A stretch of DNA of 64,000 nt from Lachnospira sp. (GTDB lineage Bacteria; Bacillota; Clostridia; Lachnospirales; Lachnospiraceae). Shown piece by piece: positions 36,055-45,261 of the stretch (the first letter of the stretch is position 1; each line of letters starts with the position of its first letter). The notes beneath the pieces are model-generated. The model saw only the letters and a list, made by a program, of their open reading frames with translations, was not told where the DNA came from and did no database searches. Where the stretch lies: contig JAGATQ010000022.1 of NCBI GenBank assembly GCA_017621205.1, positions 86,274 through 150,273 of the forward strand. Direction: 5' to 3'. The position numbers were made by a program, and so were the translations under genes.

Positions 36055-36090
36055 AACCTACTCCTATTCTACGTTTTGTCTATCAGATAA

Positions 36091-36122
36091 AACAAGGGAC
36101 ACTTCCTTATGTGAAGTCCCCC
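36091..36122 (-). terminator. Terminator downstream of the Tad operon and its trailing pseudogene
   Basis: GGGAC...GTCCC (36096-36120) with an inner ACTTC/GAAGT pairing forms the stem, and the minus strand continues TTGTTTTA. It lies between the pseudogene and the rhomboid gene. Confidence 0.6.
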
Positions 36123-36171
36123 TTAGTTCCATTTATGATATTAGCCTGTCAATATGGCAGGTGTTATATTC

Positions 36172-36377
36172 CTAATTGTTATCATCAAGGATGCCCTCCA
36201 CCTGCTCTCTAGTCATGTCATATTCATTCATGATATCCGTTATAACCATCTCCATATCGACTCCATATTTCATAGATTGTACCTTTTTCATCACTTAAGT
36301 ATACATCTAACCGTACTGCTTTAGAATGGAAAAAATTCTTTAAATACAATACCAGCGAACCTCTTCTTTTCATCCAT
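36172..36377 (-). pseudogene. Remnant resembling a PD-(D/E)XK (Rpn-type) transposase-family nuclease
   Basis: Three short frames follow one another: MDEKKRFAGIVFKEFF with a stop, then in another frame SKAVRLDVYLSDEKGTIYEI, then KYGVDMEMVITDIMNEYD to a stop at 36172. The SKAVRLDVYL...GTIYEIE-like segment resembles the core strand of PD-(D/E)XK family transposase/Rpn proteins, where the final Glu/Gln is catalytic. Length and frame breaks show it is non-functional. The identification rests on about 20 residues and is tentative. Confidence 0.4.
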
Positions 36378-36381
36378 ACTG

Positions 36382-37347
36382 CTACTCCCTATTATACTCA
36401 CTCTCCTGCTCATCTGCAACTATATTCTTATGTATATCTCTCCTTAGCTTATATATCGCAAATCCTTTATAAAAAGATATTAAAAATCCCAGCATACAAC
36501 CTACTGCAACCAATGGCAACGCCAATCCCTGTGCTTTGGTATGATAAATGAACATAGCCTCATATAAAGAAATGCCCGCAAACAGCAAAAGCAGTGCTGT
36601 TGTGACCGCTATAATCCCTTGCTTTTTAGCTTTAAACAGCTCTCTCTTCTGCTGATAAAAATATGGCTCCTGCATTCCTTCATTTGTCTCATTTATTTTA
36701 TCAATCTGTTTCCTATTATCTTTTGCAGCTGTGTTAAGTGCTTCTTTTACCACTTCTTTATTATCAGATATTGCTATTACTTTATCTGCTTGTCCATCCA
36801 CAGATTGTTCCGCCAAAGAAGCCTCCCCTTCCTCACGCTCCTCCATAAACTTGCGGACTGCCAAAAGGCTATACTGCTGCTCTCTTACAATATGATAAAT
36901 TCCATATACCAGCACCACAAGCCTGTCCTCTTTATGATTGATATACTTCATTAAATATTCCATAAATGCACAAAATTCCTGCTGAATATTCCCCTCATAA
37001 CCGGGAACATAGCACAAATAAACCTCCCTATTCGCATCCAGGAAAATGGTTTCCGGCTTTAACATAACAGAATCCGGTTTTAGTAAAAAGTCGTCTAACT
37101 GCTCTAAACACTTCACCACTCCGAAAAGCACAGTACGAATAAATCTATATTCATTAGTTTTTTCCTCAAAAAGTGTTAGAAAATCTTTCTTATCCTGAAT
37201 TTCAAAATAATATTCCTCCTCCCTTTTCTGGACCGTAAGCAGCATAAGCTGTCTGTTATGTTCTATCATTTGCCGTTCAAAGGAATAACCCTTCTCAAGA
37301 GCCTGCATGCATAAATAGGTGGCAAATCCCTCTTGTCTTTTTTCCAT
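36382..37347 (-). CDS. DUF6382-type accessory protein of the Tad locus
   Basis: This is a 321-residue protein. Residues 1-170 form a soluble domain that I recognise as DUF6382-like (VMLKPETIFLDANREVYLCY). A charged linker is followed by two close membrane helices (about 243-265 and 270-292) and a short basic tail. In Clostridia this family is found at the end of Tad/Flp pilus operons, sometimes fused to an FHA domain; no FHA domain is seen here. AAGGAGG precedes the start. The role is unknown; the position suggests pilus assembly or its regulation. Confidence 0.65.
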   Translation of the reverse strand: MEKRQEGFATYLCMQALEKGYSFERQMIEHNRQLMLLTVQKREEEYYFEIQDKKDFLTLFEEKTNEYRFIRTVLFGVVKCLEQLDDFLLKPDSVMLKPETIFLDANREVYLCYVPGYEGNIQQEFCAFMEYLMKYINHKEDRLVVLVYGIYHIVREQQYSLLAVRKFMEEREEGEASLAEQSVDGQADKVIAISDNKEVVKEALNTAAKDNRKQIDKINETNEGMQEPYFYQQKRELFKAKKQGIIAVTTALLLLFAGISLYEAMFIYHTKAQGLALPLVAVGCMLGFLISFYKGFAIYKLRRDIHKNIVADEQESEYNRE

Positions 37348-37387
37348 ACTACCTCTCCTCCTTCTGAAATATAATATATAGAATACA

Positions 37388-37873
37388 TCACATCCGCTTT
37401 CTAAGCTGGTCAGTATAGCGAATACGATGCACCGCCTGTTTCACCACTGCCCTCTCTTCCCTTAAAGAAAACCAGTACCATAGATTATGAACTGCCTCAT
37501 AATCTATGGTCGCCTGAATCTGTGTTCCATTAATAAAAATCCTTACTTTTTTCAAATTTACATATAAAAGCTGGTTCCTTAACTCTGTGTAGATTGCTTG
37601 CTCCAACTGTTTCTTCTCAGATGCATAAGAAACCTGAAACAGCTTCCTCGTATTTCGTTTCTTCATGGAGACTGTGCCAATTGCTATATCCTCTCCCTTT
37701 CCCACTGACTCCGACGCATAGACCAATATCTCCTGCACATTACCATTAAGCCTTGCTATATCCATAAAATATAGTCCAAGGCTGCACATACATAAAATAG
37801 AAAAAAGCAACAGGGGAAATAGCAATGCCATTTCGACCGTTATCATACCTTTATTTTCTCTTAAACACTCCAT
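37388..37873 (-). CDS. TadE-like minor pseudopilin
   Basis: This 161-residue protein has N-terminal GMITVEMALLFPLLLFS: a processing-type Gly/Met followed by Thr-Val-Glu and a hydrophobic helix, the TadE pattern. The Glu at +5-like position is the usual prepilin peptidase requirement. The C-terminal part would face outside. I start at 37873 (AGGAGA upstream); a longer frame to 37981 would overlap the upstream gene. It belongs to the Tad operon. Confidence 0.8.
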   Translation of the reverse strand: MECLRENKGMITVEMALLFPLLLFSILCMCSLGLYFMDIARLNGNVQEILVYASESVGKGEDIAIGTVSMKKRNTRKLFQVSYASEKKQLEQAIYTELRNQLLYVNLKKVRIFINGTQIQATIDYEAVHNLWYWFSLREERAVVKQAVHRIRYTDQLRKRM

Positions 37874-37916
37874 AACATTTCTCCTATCCTGCTGTAATAC
37901 CGAAATTAAACTCTCT

Positions 37917-38723
37917 CTACCTATCTGCTTTTTTCGCACAACGGCTACATAAAGGAAGATTGCCAATATTATTTCTTTCAATTAAATGAACCGTGCGATG
38001 AATCCGGCCGCAGTCCGGATTTTGATGAATACAATCCCCTGTCAATGTGACATACTCCCCGGTTTGTTGATAATGCTTACACGTTTCACACTGACGCTTC
38101 CCCTTAAGAGCCGATACCTCTGTCACAGGTACAAGCCGGATAGCAAGATAACTGCACTGAGAGTCCGTATGATAAACACTCTCGTGCTCTGCTATATAGA
38201 CATATTCTCCCTTTCCACCTTCTAAAGCATCTGTAATATGACAACCATCAAACATCCGCTGGGTTACAGTTACCTGAACCGGAATAGAAAAAGTAAATAA
38301 AAAAGGTATGGATACCTTCATGCGGTATGTGGCATACAATTTGATTTCATGTTTGCTATTTGGAAGTTGGGAAGAAGATAGAGAAATGCCTGCTACACCA
38401 CCAGAAACCAAATCCAAAGAATTCGATTTCAGCTGTTTATTTAATTCCAGCTTTGCTCTTACCAGTGTTATGTGTTCCGCTTCTTCCCCTGCCAGTACTC
38501 TTCCTGTCTCGACCAAAGCACTATGAATTCTATCTTCTGTCATCAAAAACTGGCTTATAAGCAAAATAGCATATAGCACAAAGAAAAAGAACGGAAGAAC
38601 CAGTGCAGCCTCCACAGTCACAGAGCCTTGATTAGAGATGCATTGCGATGCTCTTTTGCAGTTGATATTATGTTTAACATTCGCTTGCGTGCTTTGTATT
38701 TGATTATAATCCTTTCTATTCAT
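37917..38723 (-). CDS. TadE-like pseudopilin with tandem Cys/His zinc-type motifs
   Basis: This is a protein of about 268 residues from the ATG at 38723; the frame stays open to 38840 and no start has a good ribosome binding site, so the N-terminus is uncertain. GSVTVEAALVLPFFFFV is the pseudopilin helix. The C-terminal 95 residues hold two copies of a Y/V-H-x4-C ... C-x2-C pattern (VYHTDSQCSYL...CETC and CIHQNPDCGRIH...CSRC), expected to bind zinc outside the membrane. That addition is unusual for TadE. A DUF5702 gene lies immediately upstream. Confidence 0.75.
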   Translation of the reverse strand: MNRKDYNQIQSTQANVKHNINCKRASQCISNQGSVTVEAALVLPFFFFVLYAILLISQFLMTEDRIHSALVETGRVLAGEEAEHITLVRAKLELNKQLKSNSLDLVSGGVAGISLSSSQLPNSKHEIKLYATYRMKVSIPFLFTFSIPVQVTVTQRMFDGCHITDALEGGKGEYVYIAEHESVYHTDSQCSYLAIRLVPVTEVSALKGKRQCETCKHYQQTGEYVTLTGDCIHQNPDCGRIHRTVHLIERNNIGNLPLCSRCAKKADR

Positions 38724-38867
38724 ATTTGAGTTGCATTTTGCTATATACATTGAAGGAATTTGGTAACAAAAGAGTAAGAATAGGTTGGGACTATTAGGGA
38801 AAAATATAGTTACACTCGAATTATGTTTACAAAAGAACATCGCAATACACCTCCCTTCTGCATTGTG

Positions 38868-40538
38868 TTAATAAGAAAACATCTTCTCATAATTAAGACT
38901 ATAACCATCCTGAACCAAGCCTGCCGCTCCACCACAAAAAACCGAATCCAAATGCAGTTCCATCCGTATATAAAAGCCAGCAGTCATATTCTTCATTGCA
39001 AAGCCTGCATTCTGTTTTCGTCCTTCATAATCCATAATACAAAGCATACGCCGATATTTTTGCTCCTTGTCCGGCATAGCCGCTAACAGCAATCCAAGAT
39101 ATTCTCCATAGTCCAATCCATCCTCCGGCCCTGTCTGTTGAACTTCTCCATCCTTCTCCAATAGCATAGAAGCAATCCCTGCAAAGCTAACCTTCCAACT
39201 CTCCTTGGTCTTTTTAAGAGGAATTCTCCCCCCATGCATCAAAACCCGAACATCCAGGATAGCCTCCACATAGCTTTCACAGGCAAGCAGCAAATATGCA
39301 ACCACCTCAACTGCTGCAGGATTTAGGCTAGCCCCAACCAGCTCTACTGCAAGGCTCTGTGCATAGGCAACGTGTTCCGGCTGCTTTACAACATATATAT
39401 AATTAAGTGGAAACCGCAATGCAACCAGACGATTGATAACTGCCTTGGCATTAGCATAATCACTGTCCCTCCCGCCAATCAGATACTCATATTGACATTG
39501 CATAAAGGCGGTCCTCCCCTCAGCAGACAGCATATCATTATCAGTACAAAGGCTGGGAAAATGCAATGCGGCATAAGAAAGTGCCATCGACTCTGTACCT
39601 AATTCACTTCCCCATTTACTCACATTGTCCGAAATGGATAGCCTCTCTAAAATATCATCTGCTGACGAAAAGGAGGTACTTATCTCTTTTTCATCCGATG
39701 CTGTTACCTTCATATCCCGTTCCAGATTACTTAAACCATAAGATTCTTTTGAAAGGTCTGTCCTTCCTGTCACCAGCTCTACAATACCAAGCTTCAATGC
39801 CTTATGAAGGGTATCCCTTGGGTCCTCCTCCAAAGTCCCCTCAGCCTTAGACTGTACACTGGACGCTGCTGCATCTGTCTGATGCATTGATTCTGTCTTC
39901 GATCCAGTAATATTGTCCTCAGAAGCATCTGCCTTAGCGTTCTGTTCTGCCCTCTCTTCCGCCTCCCGTTGTTTTGCCTGTACTACGTCACTCTTAGCCG
40001 CATCCATCTCCTCCACTGTCTCTTCATTCCAAAAGGACTGTAGTTGCTCCCATCCCTCCTGCACCGTTTTATATTTCATATACTCACGAATCTGGTTCTT
40101 TAATATCTCCATATCCTCACAATAAAGCAGCGGTTGTTCTACGGATAACTGCCTAAAAGAACAGGAATACAACTCTGCTATTCCCTTACATGCTCCTCTC
40201 TGCCTCATAAAATAATCCTCAAACTTTACCGCAATCGCATCCTCTCCCATTCCACCATATGTCTGATCAACCGCGAACAAATGATACTGCTCCCACAAAA
40301 ATGGGTCATAATCTGCCAAAACGCCTTCCCCTGCCGTAACCATATCCCGGCTCATCCTACTCTTAGAAAGGGAAAGAAACACCCCCTCACTACATACTAA
40401 AAGAAACAGAAGAATAACAGTTAATAATAGACTTAACATAACAGTAACCTGCCCTTTGTGATTGCCCCAAATTCTATTCTCTCCATAAATCCTTCTTTTG
40501 TTTTCTGCTACAATGCATATTACTTTTTTATGTCTCAC
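38868..40538 (-). CDS. DUF5702-type pilus protein (TadG-like)
   Basis: This 556-residue protein has an N-terminal hydrophobic helix (GQVTVMLSLLLTVILLFLLV) and a large extracytoplasmic part. It resembles DUF5702 proteins that take the place of TadG in clostridial Tad loci. A low-complexity Ala/Glu/Asp-rich segment (about 175-240) separates two predicted globular parts. The start is GTG at 40538 with AGGAGG nine bases upstream. Function in the pilus is inferred from position. Confidence 0.7.
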   Translation of the reverse strand: MRHKKVICIVAENKRRIYGENRIWGNHKGQVTVMLSLLLTVILLFLLVCSEGVFLSLSKSRMSRDMVTAGEGVLADYDPFLWEQYHLFAVDQTYGGMGEDAIAVKFEDYFMRQRGACKGIAELYSCSFRQLSVEQPLLYCEDMEILKNQIREYMKYKTVQEGWEQLQSFWNEETVEEMDAAKSDVVQAKQREAEERAEQNAKADASEDNITGSKTESMHQTDAAASSVQSKAEGTLEEDPRDTLHKALKLGIVELVTGRTDLSKESYGLSNLERDMKVTASDEKEISTSFSSADDILERLSISDNVSKWGSELGTESMALSYAALHFPSLCTDNDMLSAEGRTAFMQCQYEYLIGGRDSDYANAKAVINRLVALRFPLNYIYVVKQPEHVAYAQSLAVELVGASLNPAAVEVVAYLLLACESYVEAILDVRVLMHGGRIPLKKTKESWKVSFAGIASMLLEKDGEVQQTGPEDGLDYGEYLGLLLAAMPDKEQKYRRMLCIMDYEGRKQNAGFAMKNMTAGFYIRMELHLDSVFCGGAAGLVQDGYSLNYEKMFSY

Positions 40539-40614
40539 TCCTGCTATCCTCCTATTAATCCCATAACTGAATTCCTTCTATCAGGCAACACTGCTAATGT
40601 ACTGCGTCATAAGC

Positions 40615-40794
40615 CTAGCTTCCATATATGGATTTTGAATTCTTTGTTATCGCTTTCAAAATCTTCTTCACCAGTGACGTAATCTGTGTTTTAAAAATAA
40701 CCACAAGACTAATTAATACAACGATAATCAGGATAATTTCAACTACACCCATTCCATCCTCTTCCTTCAAAAAACGTATCCATTGCTCCTTCAT
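40615..40794 (-). CDS. flp: Flp1-type type IVb major pilin
   Basis: This is a 59-residue protein: basic leader, then GMGVVEIILIIVVLISLVVI, then a short basic tail. Cleavage after Gly14 would place Glu at position 5 of the mature pilin, the classical prepilin peptidase rule. Size and form match the Flp1-like pilins of Clostridia. It sits between the TadC-like gene and the DUF5702 gene, with GAGGTGAGA upstream of the ATG. It would be the polymerising subunit of the pilus. Confidence 0.88.
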   Translation of the reverse strand: MKEQWIRFLKEEDGMGVVEIILIIVVLISLVVIFKTQITSLVKKILKAITKNSKSIYGS

Positions 40795-40827
40795 AATCTC
40801 ACCTCCCTTCTCTATACAACATCCCAG

Positions 40828-42285
40828 CTACACAAACTGAAAAAATGCCGGAATTAATACAATAAGCATAGCTGTTAACAATAGTAGCAGCATAGGAAAC
40901 AATAGCTTGGTGGACGCCTCCTCTCCCCTCTTTTTCACCTGCTCCCGATGCTCCCTAAGAGCGAGGCTTCGCTCCTGTTTCATTGTGGATAATAGCTTAG
41001 CTGAGCCCTTAGATAAATTCTTGATAATCATATTGGTTAGCTTTAAATATTGTGACTCATTTAATTGTTTGCCCCACTCCTCATAACAAGCAAGCTCCGG
41101 CACTCCCATATTAAGCTGTTGTACCAATGCATAAACCTCCATCTGCAAATACCTTGGCATTCTCTTGGCAGGTGCGGCTCCATCCAAACTCTCCCTTCTT
41201 TGTGCCTCTCCCCATTCCCTGTTAATTGCCTCAAAGCACCCTTTCATCGTAATTCCTGCACCCAGATAAAGCACCATCTTATATAAAAGCTTGGGATAAT
41301 CCTCCTTCAACTGCCGGGCTCTCACTGCCTTTTGCTCCTGTTCGTCCTGCCAGTTCTTAAGCCAAAGAAAAACCGGAATTACTATACCTGCTAATAAAAA
41401 CAAAAGCATAGGTTGTTTTTCCTCCTCCGCCGTGATGGATGCACCATATAAAGCAGAGGGAAGTACAACCGTTTCTTTTGTCGTATCCTGTTGCTCTAAA
41501 GAGGAGAGCTTGTCCTTTACTTTATGCAATAGCAGCTCTTTCTTCGTGTATACTGGCTTTTTAAGTATTATTGGCATCTGCTGCTGCCTTCGTTCTCCCT
41601 GATAAGAAAGCTCTAAATATAGCTGCATCCTCGTCCCATCCTCAAAGGCATCCACCAACAGCTCCCCTTCCTCATTGATATAGTTATCCTCCTCCCACCA
41701 AAGATTTACCTTTACCGGGCTGTCGGGAAGTTCCTGTAAAATGGTAATTGGACGCTCTATGCCTGCATACGTTTTATTATCACCAAGTATCTGTTTCCAC
41801 GCCCTTTGAAAGCTTTCCTCAAACAGCTTGTCAAGCTCCTTACCACTATAGGTTCTTGCAGAAACCGAAAGCTTAAAACTATCTGCCTGTTCTCCCTGAA
41901 GTGTAACAAACAACGGGTAGGAACGCTCCTCACCATCGTAATCATCCCTCTCAAGGTAAATATTTCTGGCTGGCTTCTTAGCAATTTCTTTCAACATTAC
42001 CATCACCCCAACACCTTGAAACAAGGTAAAGATACATACAGTGACACCAATCAATCCAACCATACGCTCCCGCTCTTTTTGTAACAGCATATCTCTTGTC
42101 GCTACTTCAAATAGCCGTAACTTCCTTGTATCCTCTATCCGCCGCAATATATCATTCGGCAGCTTTTTATACAGCCATCTTCCCGCCCCGAAATAAACCT
42201 TCTCTCCTTTTTTGCCAAAATGCACTCTGCCATAAATTAATATACTCATTCCGACAAGGCTTCCTATAATGTATATCACTTCCAT
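40828..42285 (-). CDS. tadC: TadC-like inner-membrane platform protein with a large insert
   Basis: This is a 485-residue protein with an N-terminal membrane helix, a cytoplasmic stretch, a second helix (about 78-97), a soluble region of about 190 residues (about 105-295) and a C-terminal T2SSF-like region with membrane helices near 298-315 and 460-482 (TKLLFPMLLLLLTAMLIVLI). The T2SSF core is typical of TadC. The inserted soluble region is beta-rich and probably extracytoplasmic; I do not recognise it. GAGGGGAGGG precedes the ATG. Confidence 0.75.
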   Translation of the reverse strand: MEVIYIIGSLVGMSILIYGRVHFGKKGEKVYFGAGRWLYKKLPNDILRRIEDTRKLRLFEVATRDMLLQKERERMVGLIGVTVCIFTLFQGVGVMVMLKEIAKKPARNIYLERDDYDGEERSYPLFVTLQGEQADSFKLSVSARTYSGKELDKLFEESFQRAWKQILGDNKTYAGIERPITILQELPDSPVKVNLWWEEDNYINEEGELLVDAFEDGTRMQLYLELSYQGERRQQQMPIILKKPVYTKKELLLHKVKDKLSSLEQQDTTKETVVLPSALYGASITAEEEKQPMLLFLLAGIVIPVFLWLKNWQDEQEQKAVRARQLKEDYPKLLYKMVLYLGAGITMKGCFEAINREWGEAQRRESLDGAAPAKRMPRYLQMEVYALVQQLNMGVPELACYEEWGKQLNESQYLKLTNMIIKNLSKGSAKLLSTMKQERSLALREHREQVKKRGEEASTKLLFPMLLLLLTAMLIVLIPAFFQFV

Positions 42286-42321
42286 ATGTTCCCTCCCCTC
42301 TTTTTTCTGTTTTATCGTTCT

Positions 42322-43110
42322 TTACTCCATGATGGTTACCCGCAAAATGTTCTGTGCCCAAGCATAAGACAATAAAATGATGAAAAGACATACAGACATT
42401 ACCAATATTCCAAAAATAGAACCATATAGACAATTCAGATATCCGGGATTACTCACATTCAGATATGCGACCATCCCAAAGGGAATCATAAGCATAATCC
42501 GCTGTTCCAACACCTTGGCCGCTACCATTACTGTAATCTCCCTTGATGCCTGCATATTCTCCTGAAGCTGTGTACAGGTCTCTGTCACAATCTCTACCAG
42601 ATTCCCACCACGCTGTCTGGCAATCACTAACACCTGCGTAAAATCCTTTAATTCCGTAAGTGCATACCGTTTTGATAATTCCTGAAATAAACCATCAATA
42701 GGCTGATTTATCAAACGCCGTTGTTCCATATATTCACATTCTGATGCCAATATACTGTGCTTTGGAAAGGCACGCCGCAAATCTGACTGTATCATTGGAA
42801 GCGTATTCTCCAATGCGTATCCTGCCCTTAAAAGGGTAGCCATAGACTGCATAAACTCCTTAAGCTCTTCCCTTAATTGTTCCTGTCTTTTATCAATCAG
42901 ACGACGCCTCTCCCTCCTTACAAAAAGGGGAAAGAAAAACCAAAGTAATAAAACTGCAAACAGAGAATGATAAAATAGATACCCGACAACCCCCGACAGT
43001 CCTATATACTTTATGACTGCCAGCAGCCACTCTTGTTTTGATAACTGGTATTGTCTGCGATTCTTAAGTCTGCTTCTCCAATTCCTCCATAAGTGCAACA
43101 AACCGCTCAT
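42322..43110 (-). CDS. tadB: TadB-like platform protein (type II secretion F domain)
   Basis: This 262-residue protein has membrane helices near residues 35-62 and at the C-terminus (about 205-255). Between them lies the T2SSF core (FMQSMATLLRAGYALENTLP; VIARQRGGNLVEIVTETC). It pairs with TadC to form the inner-membrane assembly platform turned by the TadA ATPase. Its start overlaps the 3' end of tadA by 47 bases; AAAGGAGG lies upstream, supporting translational coupling. Confidence 0.88.
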   Translation of the reverse strand: MSGLLHLWRNWRSRLKNRRQYQLSKQEWLLAVIKYIGLSGVVGYLFYHSLFAVLLLWFFFPLFVRRERRRLIDKRQEQLREELKEFMQSMATLLRAGYALENTLPMIQSDLRRAFPKHSILASECEYMEQRRLINQPIDGLFQELSKRYALTELKDFTQVLVIARQRGGNLVEIVTETCTQLQENMQASREITVMVAAKVLEQRIMLMIPFGMVAYLNVSNPGYLNCLYGSIFGILVMSVCLFIILLSYAWAQNILRVTIME

Positions 43111-44362
43111 AATAACCCGCCTCCTTTAACTTTTTGCTCTGCATTAATGTATTCTTAGGATACAACTGTCCCTGCACCGGAAGATGCATATACTCTGTCT
43201 CTTCCCGAACTTCAAGCGATGCCTCCTCCTTCTCCACAAACTGAAACAACGATTGACACTTAATCTCTCCATTCTCCATATCAAGCACCTCCACAATCTC
43301 AAGTACCCGCCGAGAATAATCCCTTAATCTTCCCAGATGCACAATAATCTCTATTGCAGATGCTAATTGTCCCCGCAATGCTGTCATCGGCATATCTATC
43401 CCCATAAGTACCATAGTTTCTAACCGCGTCAACATATCCCTCGCTGAATTGGCATGCCCGGTTGAAATGGAACCATCATGTCCGGTATTTAATGCCTGTA
43501 ACATATCCAGTGCTTCCTCTCCACGAACCTCGCCCACAATAATCCGGTCTGGACGCATACGCAGGCTTGCCTTAATCAACTGTTTCATCGGCACAGCCAG
43601 CCTGCCCTCCACATTTGCATTCCTCACCTCCATACGAACCAGATTATCAATTCCTTTAAGCTGCAGCTCTGCCGCATCCTCAATTGTAATAATCCGCTCC
43701 TCCTTCGGGATAAAATCAGATAATGCATTTAAGAAGGTTGTCTTACCCGAACCGGTACCACCACTAATAATAATGTTATAACCACTTCGCACCAGATATT
43801 TAAGCAGCCTTGCATGCTCTTCCCCTAACGATTGACGGTCAATCAGGCATTGCATATCCAGTGGCTCCTTCGGAAACTTTCTAATTGTCATAGCCGCCCC
43901 ATCTAAAGAAATCGGAGATAATACCACATTAACACGGGAACCATCCTTCAGCCTTGCATCCACAATGGGCGAGGATTCATTCACTACACGGTTCGTTCCT
44001 GCGACAATCTGCTGAATCATCGATAAATATTTCTCCTCACTGCGAAAGGAAAGTGGCAGGCGTGAGATAACGCCATTTTGCTCCGCATAAATACGGTTAT
44101 AACCATTTATCATAATCTCTGTAATATCCTCCTGCTGTAAAAGAGGAGTCAGTACATCATACTGCCGCATACTTTGAAATACCCCGGTTCTTATCACAAG
44201 CTTTTCTTCTAAAGATAGATACTGCTCTTTCGAACAACGGGCAATAGCATTGTCAATAAAACGGTATACCACCTCGTCCTCTATCTCCTCCGAAAAATCA
44301 AGCTCATTTAGCACCGCCTCCTCTATTCTGCGTTCCCATTCCTGTTGTTTTTCTATTGTCAT
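43064..44362 (-). CDS. tadA: Tad pilus secretion ATPase TadA/CpaF
   Basis: This is a 432-residue ATPase. IISGGTGSGKTTFLNALSDF is Walker A (about 205-225), ERIITIEDAAELQ the Asp box, MRPDRIIVGEVRGEEALDML Walker B, and GHDGSISTGHANS the His box. TDIT-like EDITEIMINGYNRIY in the N-terminal domain is typical of CpaF. It powers extension, and in Tad systems also retraction, of the Flp pilus. GGAGGC precedes the ATG. Confidence 0.95.
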   Translation of the reverse strand: MTIEKQQEWERRIEEAVLNELDFSEEIEDEVVYRFIDNAIARCSKEQYLSLEEKLVIRTGVFQSMRQYDVLTPLLQQEDITEIMINGYNRIYAEQNGVISRLPLSFRSEEKYLSMIQQIVAGTNRVVNESSPIVDARLKDGSRVNVVLSPISLDGAAMTIRKFPKEPLDMQCLIDRQSLGEEHARLLKYLVRSGYNIIISGGTGSGKTTFLNALSDFIPKEERIITIEDAAELQLKGIDNLVRMEVRNANVEGRLAVPMKQLIKASLRMRPDRIIVGEVRGEEALDMLQALNTGHDGSISTGHANSARDMLTRLETMVLMGIDMPMTALRGQLASAIEIIVHLGRLRDYSRRVLEIVEVLDMENGEIKCQSLFQFVEKEEASLEVREETEYMHLPVQGQLYPKNTLMQSKKLKEAGYYERFVALMEELEKQT

Positions 44363-44374
44363 TGCTGCCTCCTG

Positions 44375-45235
44375 CTATAATGAAATGACCAAAAGCCTCT
44401 CATCCGGTATTCCCAAAAGCTCAAACAAACCCAAAAGATGACGTCTCCTATTATCACACCCCTCCTCCATAAGAATCCATATCTCACTAAGATTGGAAAA
44501 AAGTTTCATATCATTAATCATTGAACCATCAAGGTACAGGTACAGCTTCTCAAAGCCCGCTTTATAAAGCTGTTCAAAGAACCATCGATAATCCTCTACG
44601 GTTAGCTGCCTTCCATCCAAAAACTGACTTAAACCACTTATCATCTTCGTCTGATTCACACAAACCAGATATTCTGACAGCTTGTCCTTCAGCCCCTCCT
44701 CCCGCATCTTAATTGCAAATAACAGCTGCTCTGCCGGATAAAAATCTCCTTCATAATCCGAACATACCGTCATCTCCCAAAATATCTCACGATTAGAAAT
44801 CACCTGCTCTCTGGCATAAGCACGCACCCTCACCGTATCCTGCAAAGCAACAACCCCTACCACCTGCAAGCCCTGTCCCAATTCCTCTGCCATACTCTGA
44901 AAAAATCTGTGAACCAGCTGGTCATATATGCACCTGCCACTTTGGTAACGCCAAAGCTGATAAGTCTCCTTAGCAGGCTGCTCTGTCAGCTCCATCCAAC
45001 ATAGCTCTGTCACCTGCTCTTGACTTCTGAGCTGCTCTGCGACCTTTTGTACCTTAGCACCAAGCTCCTTCGCCACCAGTAAACAGACAAACTTGCCTTG
45101 CTTTAAAATTGTAATAAGCTCCTCTTGGTTTTGTACCAGTAACGCAACAAACAAACCATCCGCATGTTGATTTAAGTACCGCATCAACCGTAGGGCATAT
45201 TCCCTCTGCTCATCCCAGATTACTAACTGTTTCAA
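44375..45235 (-). CDS. TadZ/CpaE-like protein without a Walker A
   Basis: This 286-residue protein occupies the TadZ position just before tadA. The N-terminal 120 residues look like a receiver-type domain (KQLVIWDEQREYALRLMRYL) and the remainder corresponds to where the ParA/MinD-like domain should be, but no deviant Walker A (KGGxGKT) is present. It may localise the pilus machine without hydrolysing ATP. The start is TTG at 45235 with AGGAGG eight bases upstream. The family call is inferred from position and length. Confidence 0.55.
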   Translation of the reverse strand: MKQLVIWDEQREYALRLMRYLNQHADGLFVALLVQNQEELITILKQGKFVCLLVAKELGAKVQKVAEQLRSQEQVTELCWMELTEQPAKETYQLWRYQSGRCIYDQLVHRFFQSMAEELGQGLQVVGVVALQDTVRVRAYAREQVISNREIFWEMTVCSDYEGDFYPAEQLLFAIKMREEGLKDKLSEYLVCVNQTKMISGLSQFLDGRQLTVEDYRWFFEQLYKAGFEKLYLYLDGSMINDMKLFSNLSEIWILMEEGCDNRRRHLLGLFELLGIPDERLLVISL

Positions 45236-45261
45236 GCACTACACCTCCTACTCTCTTATTC

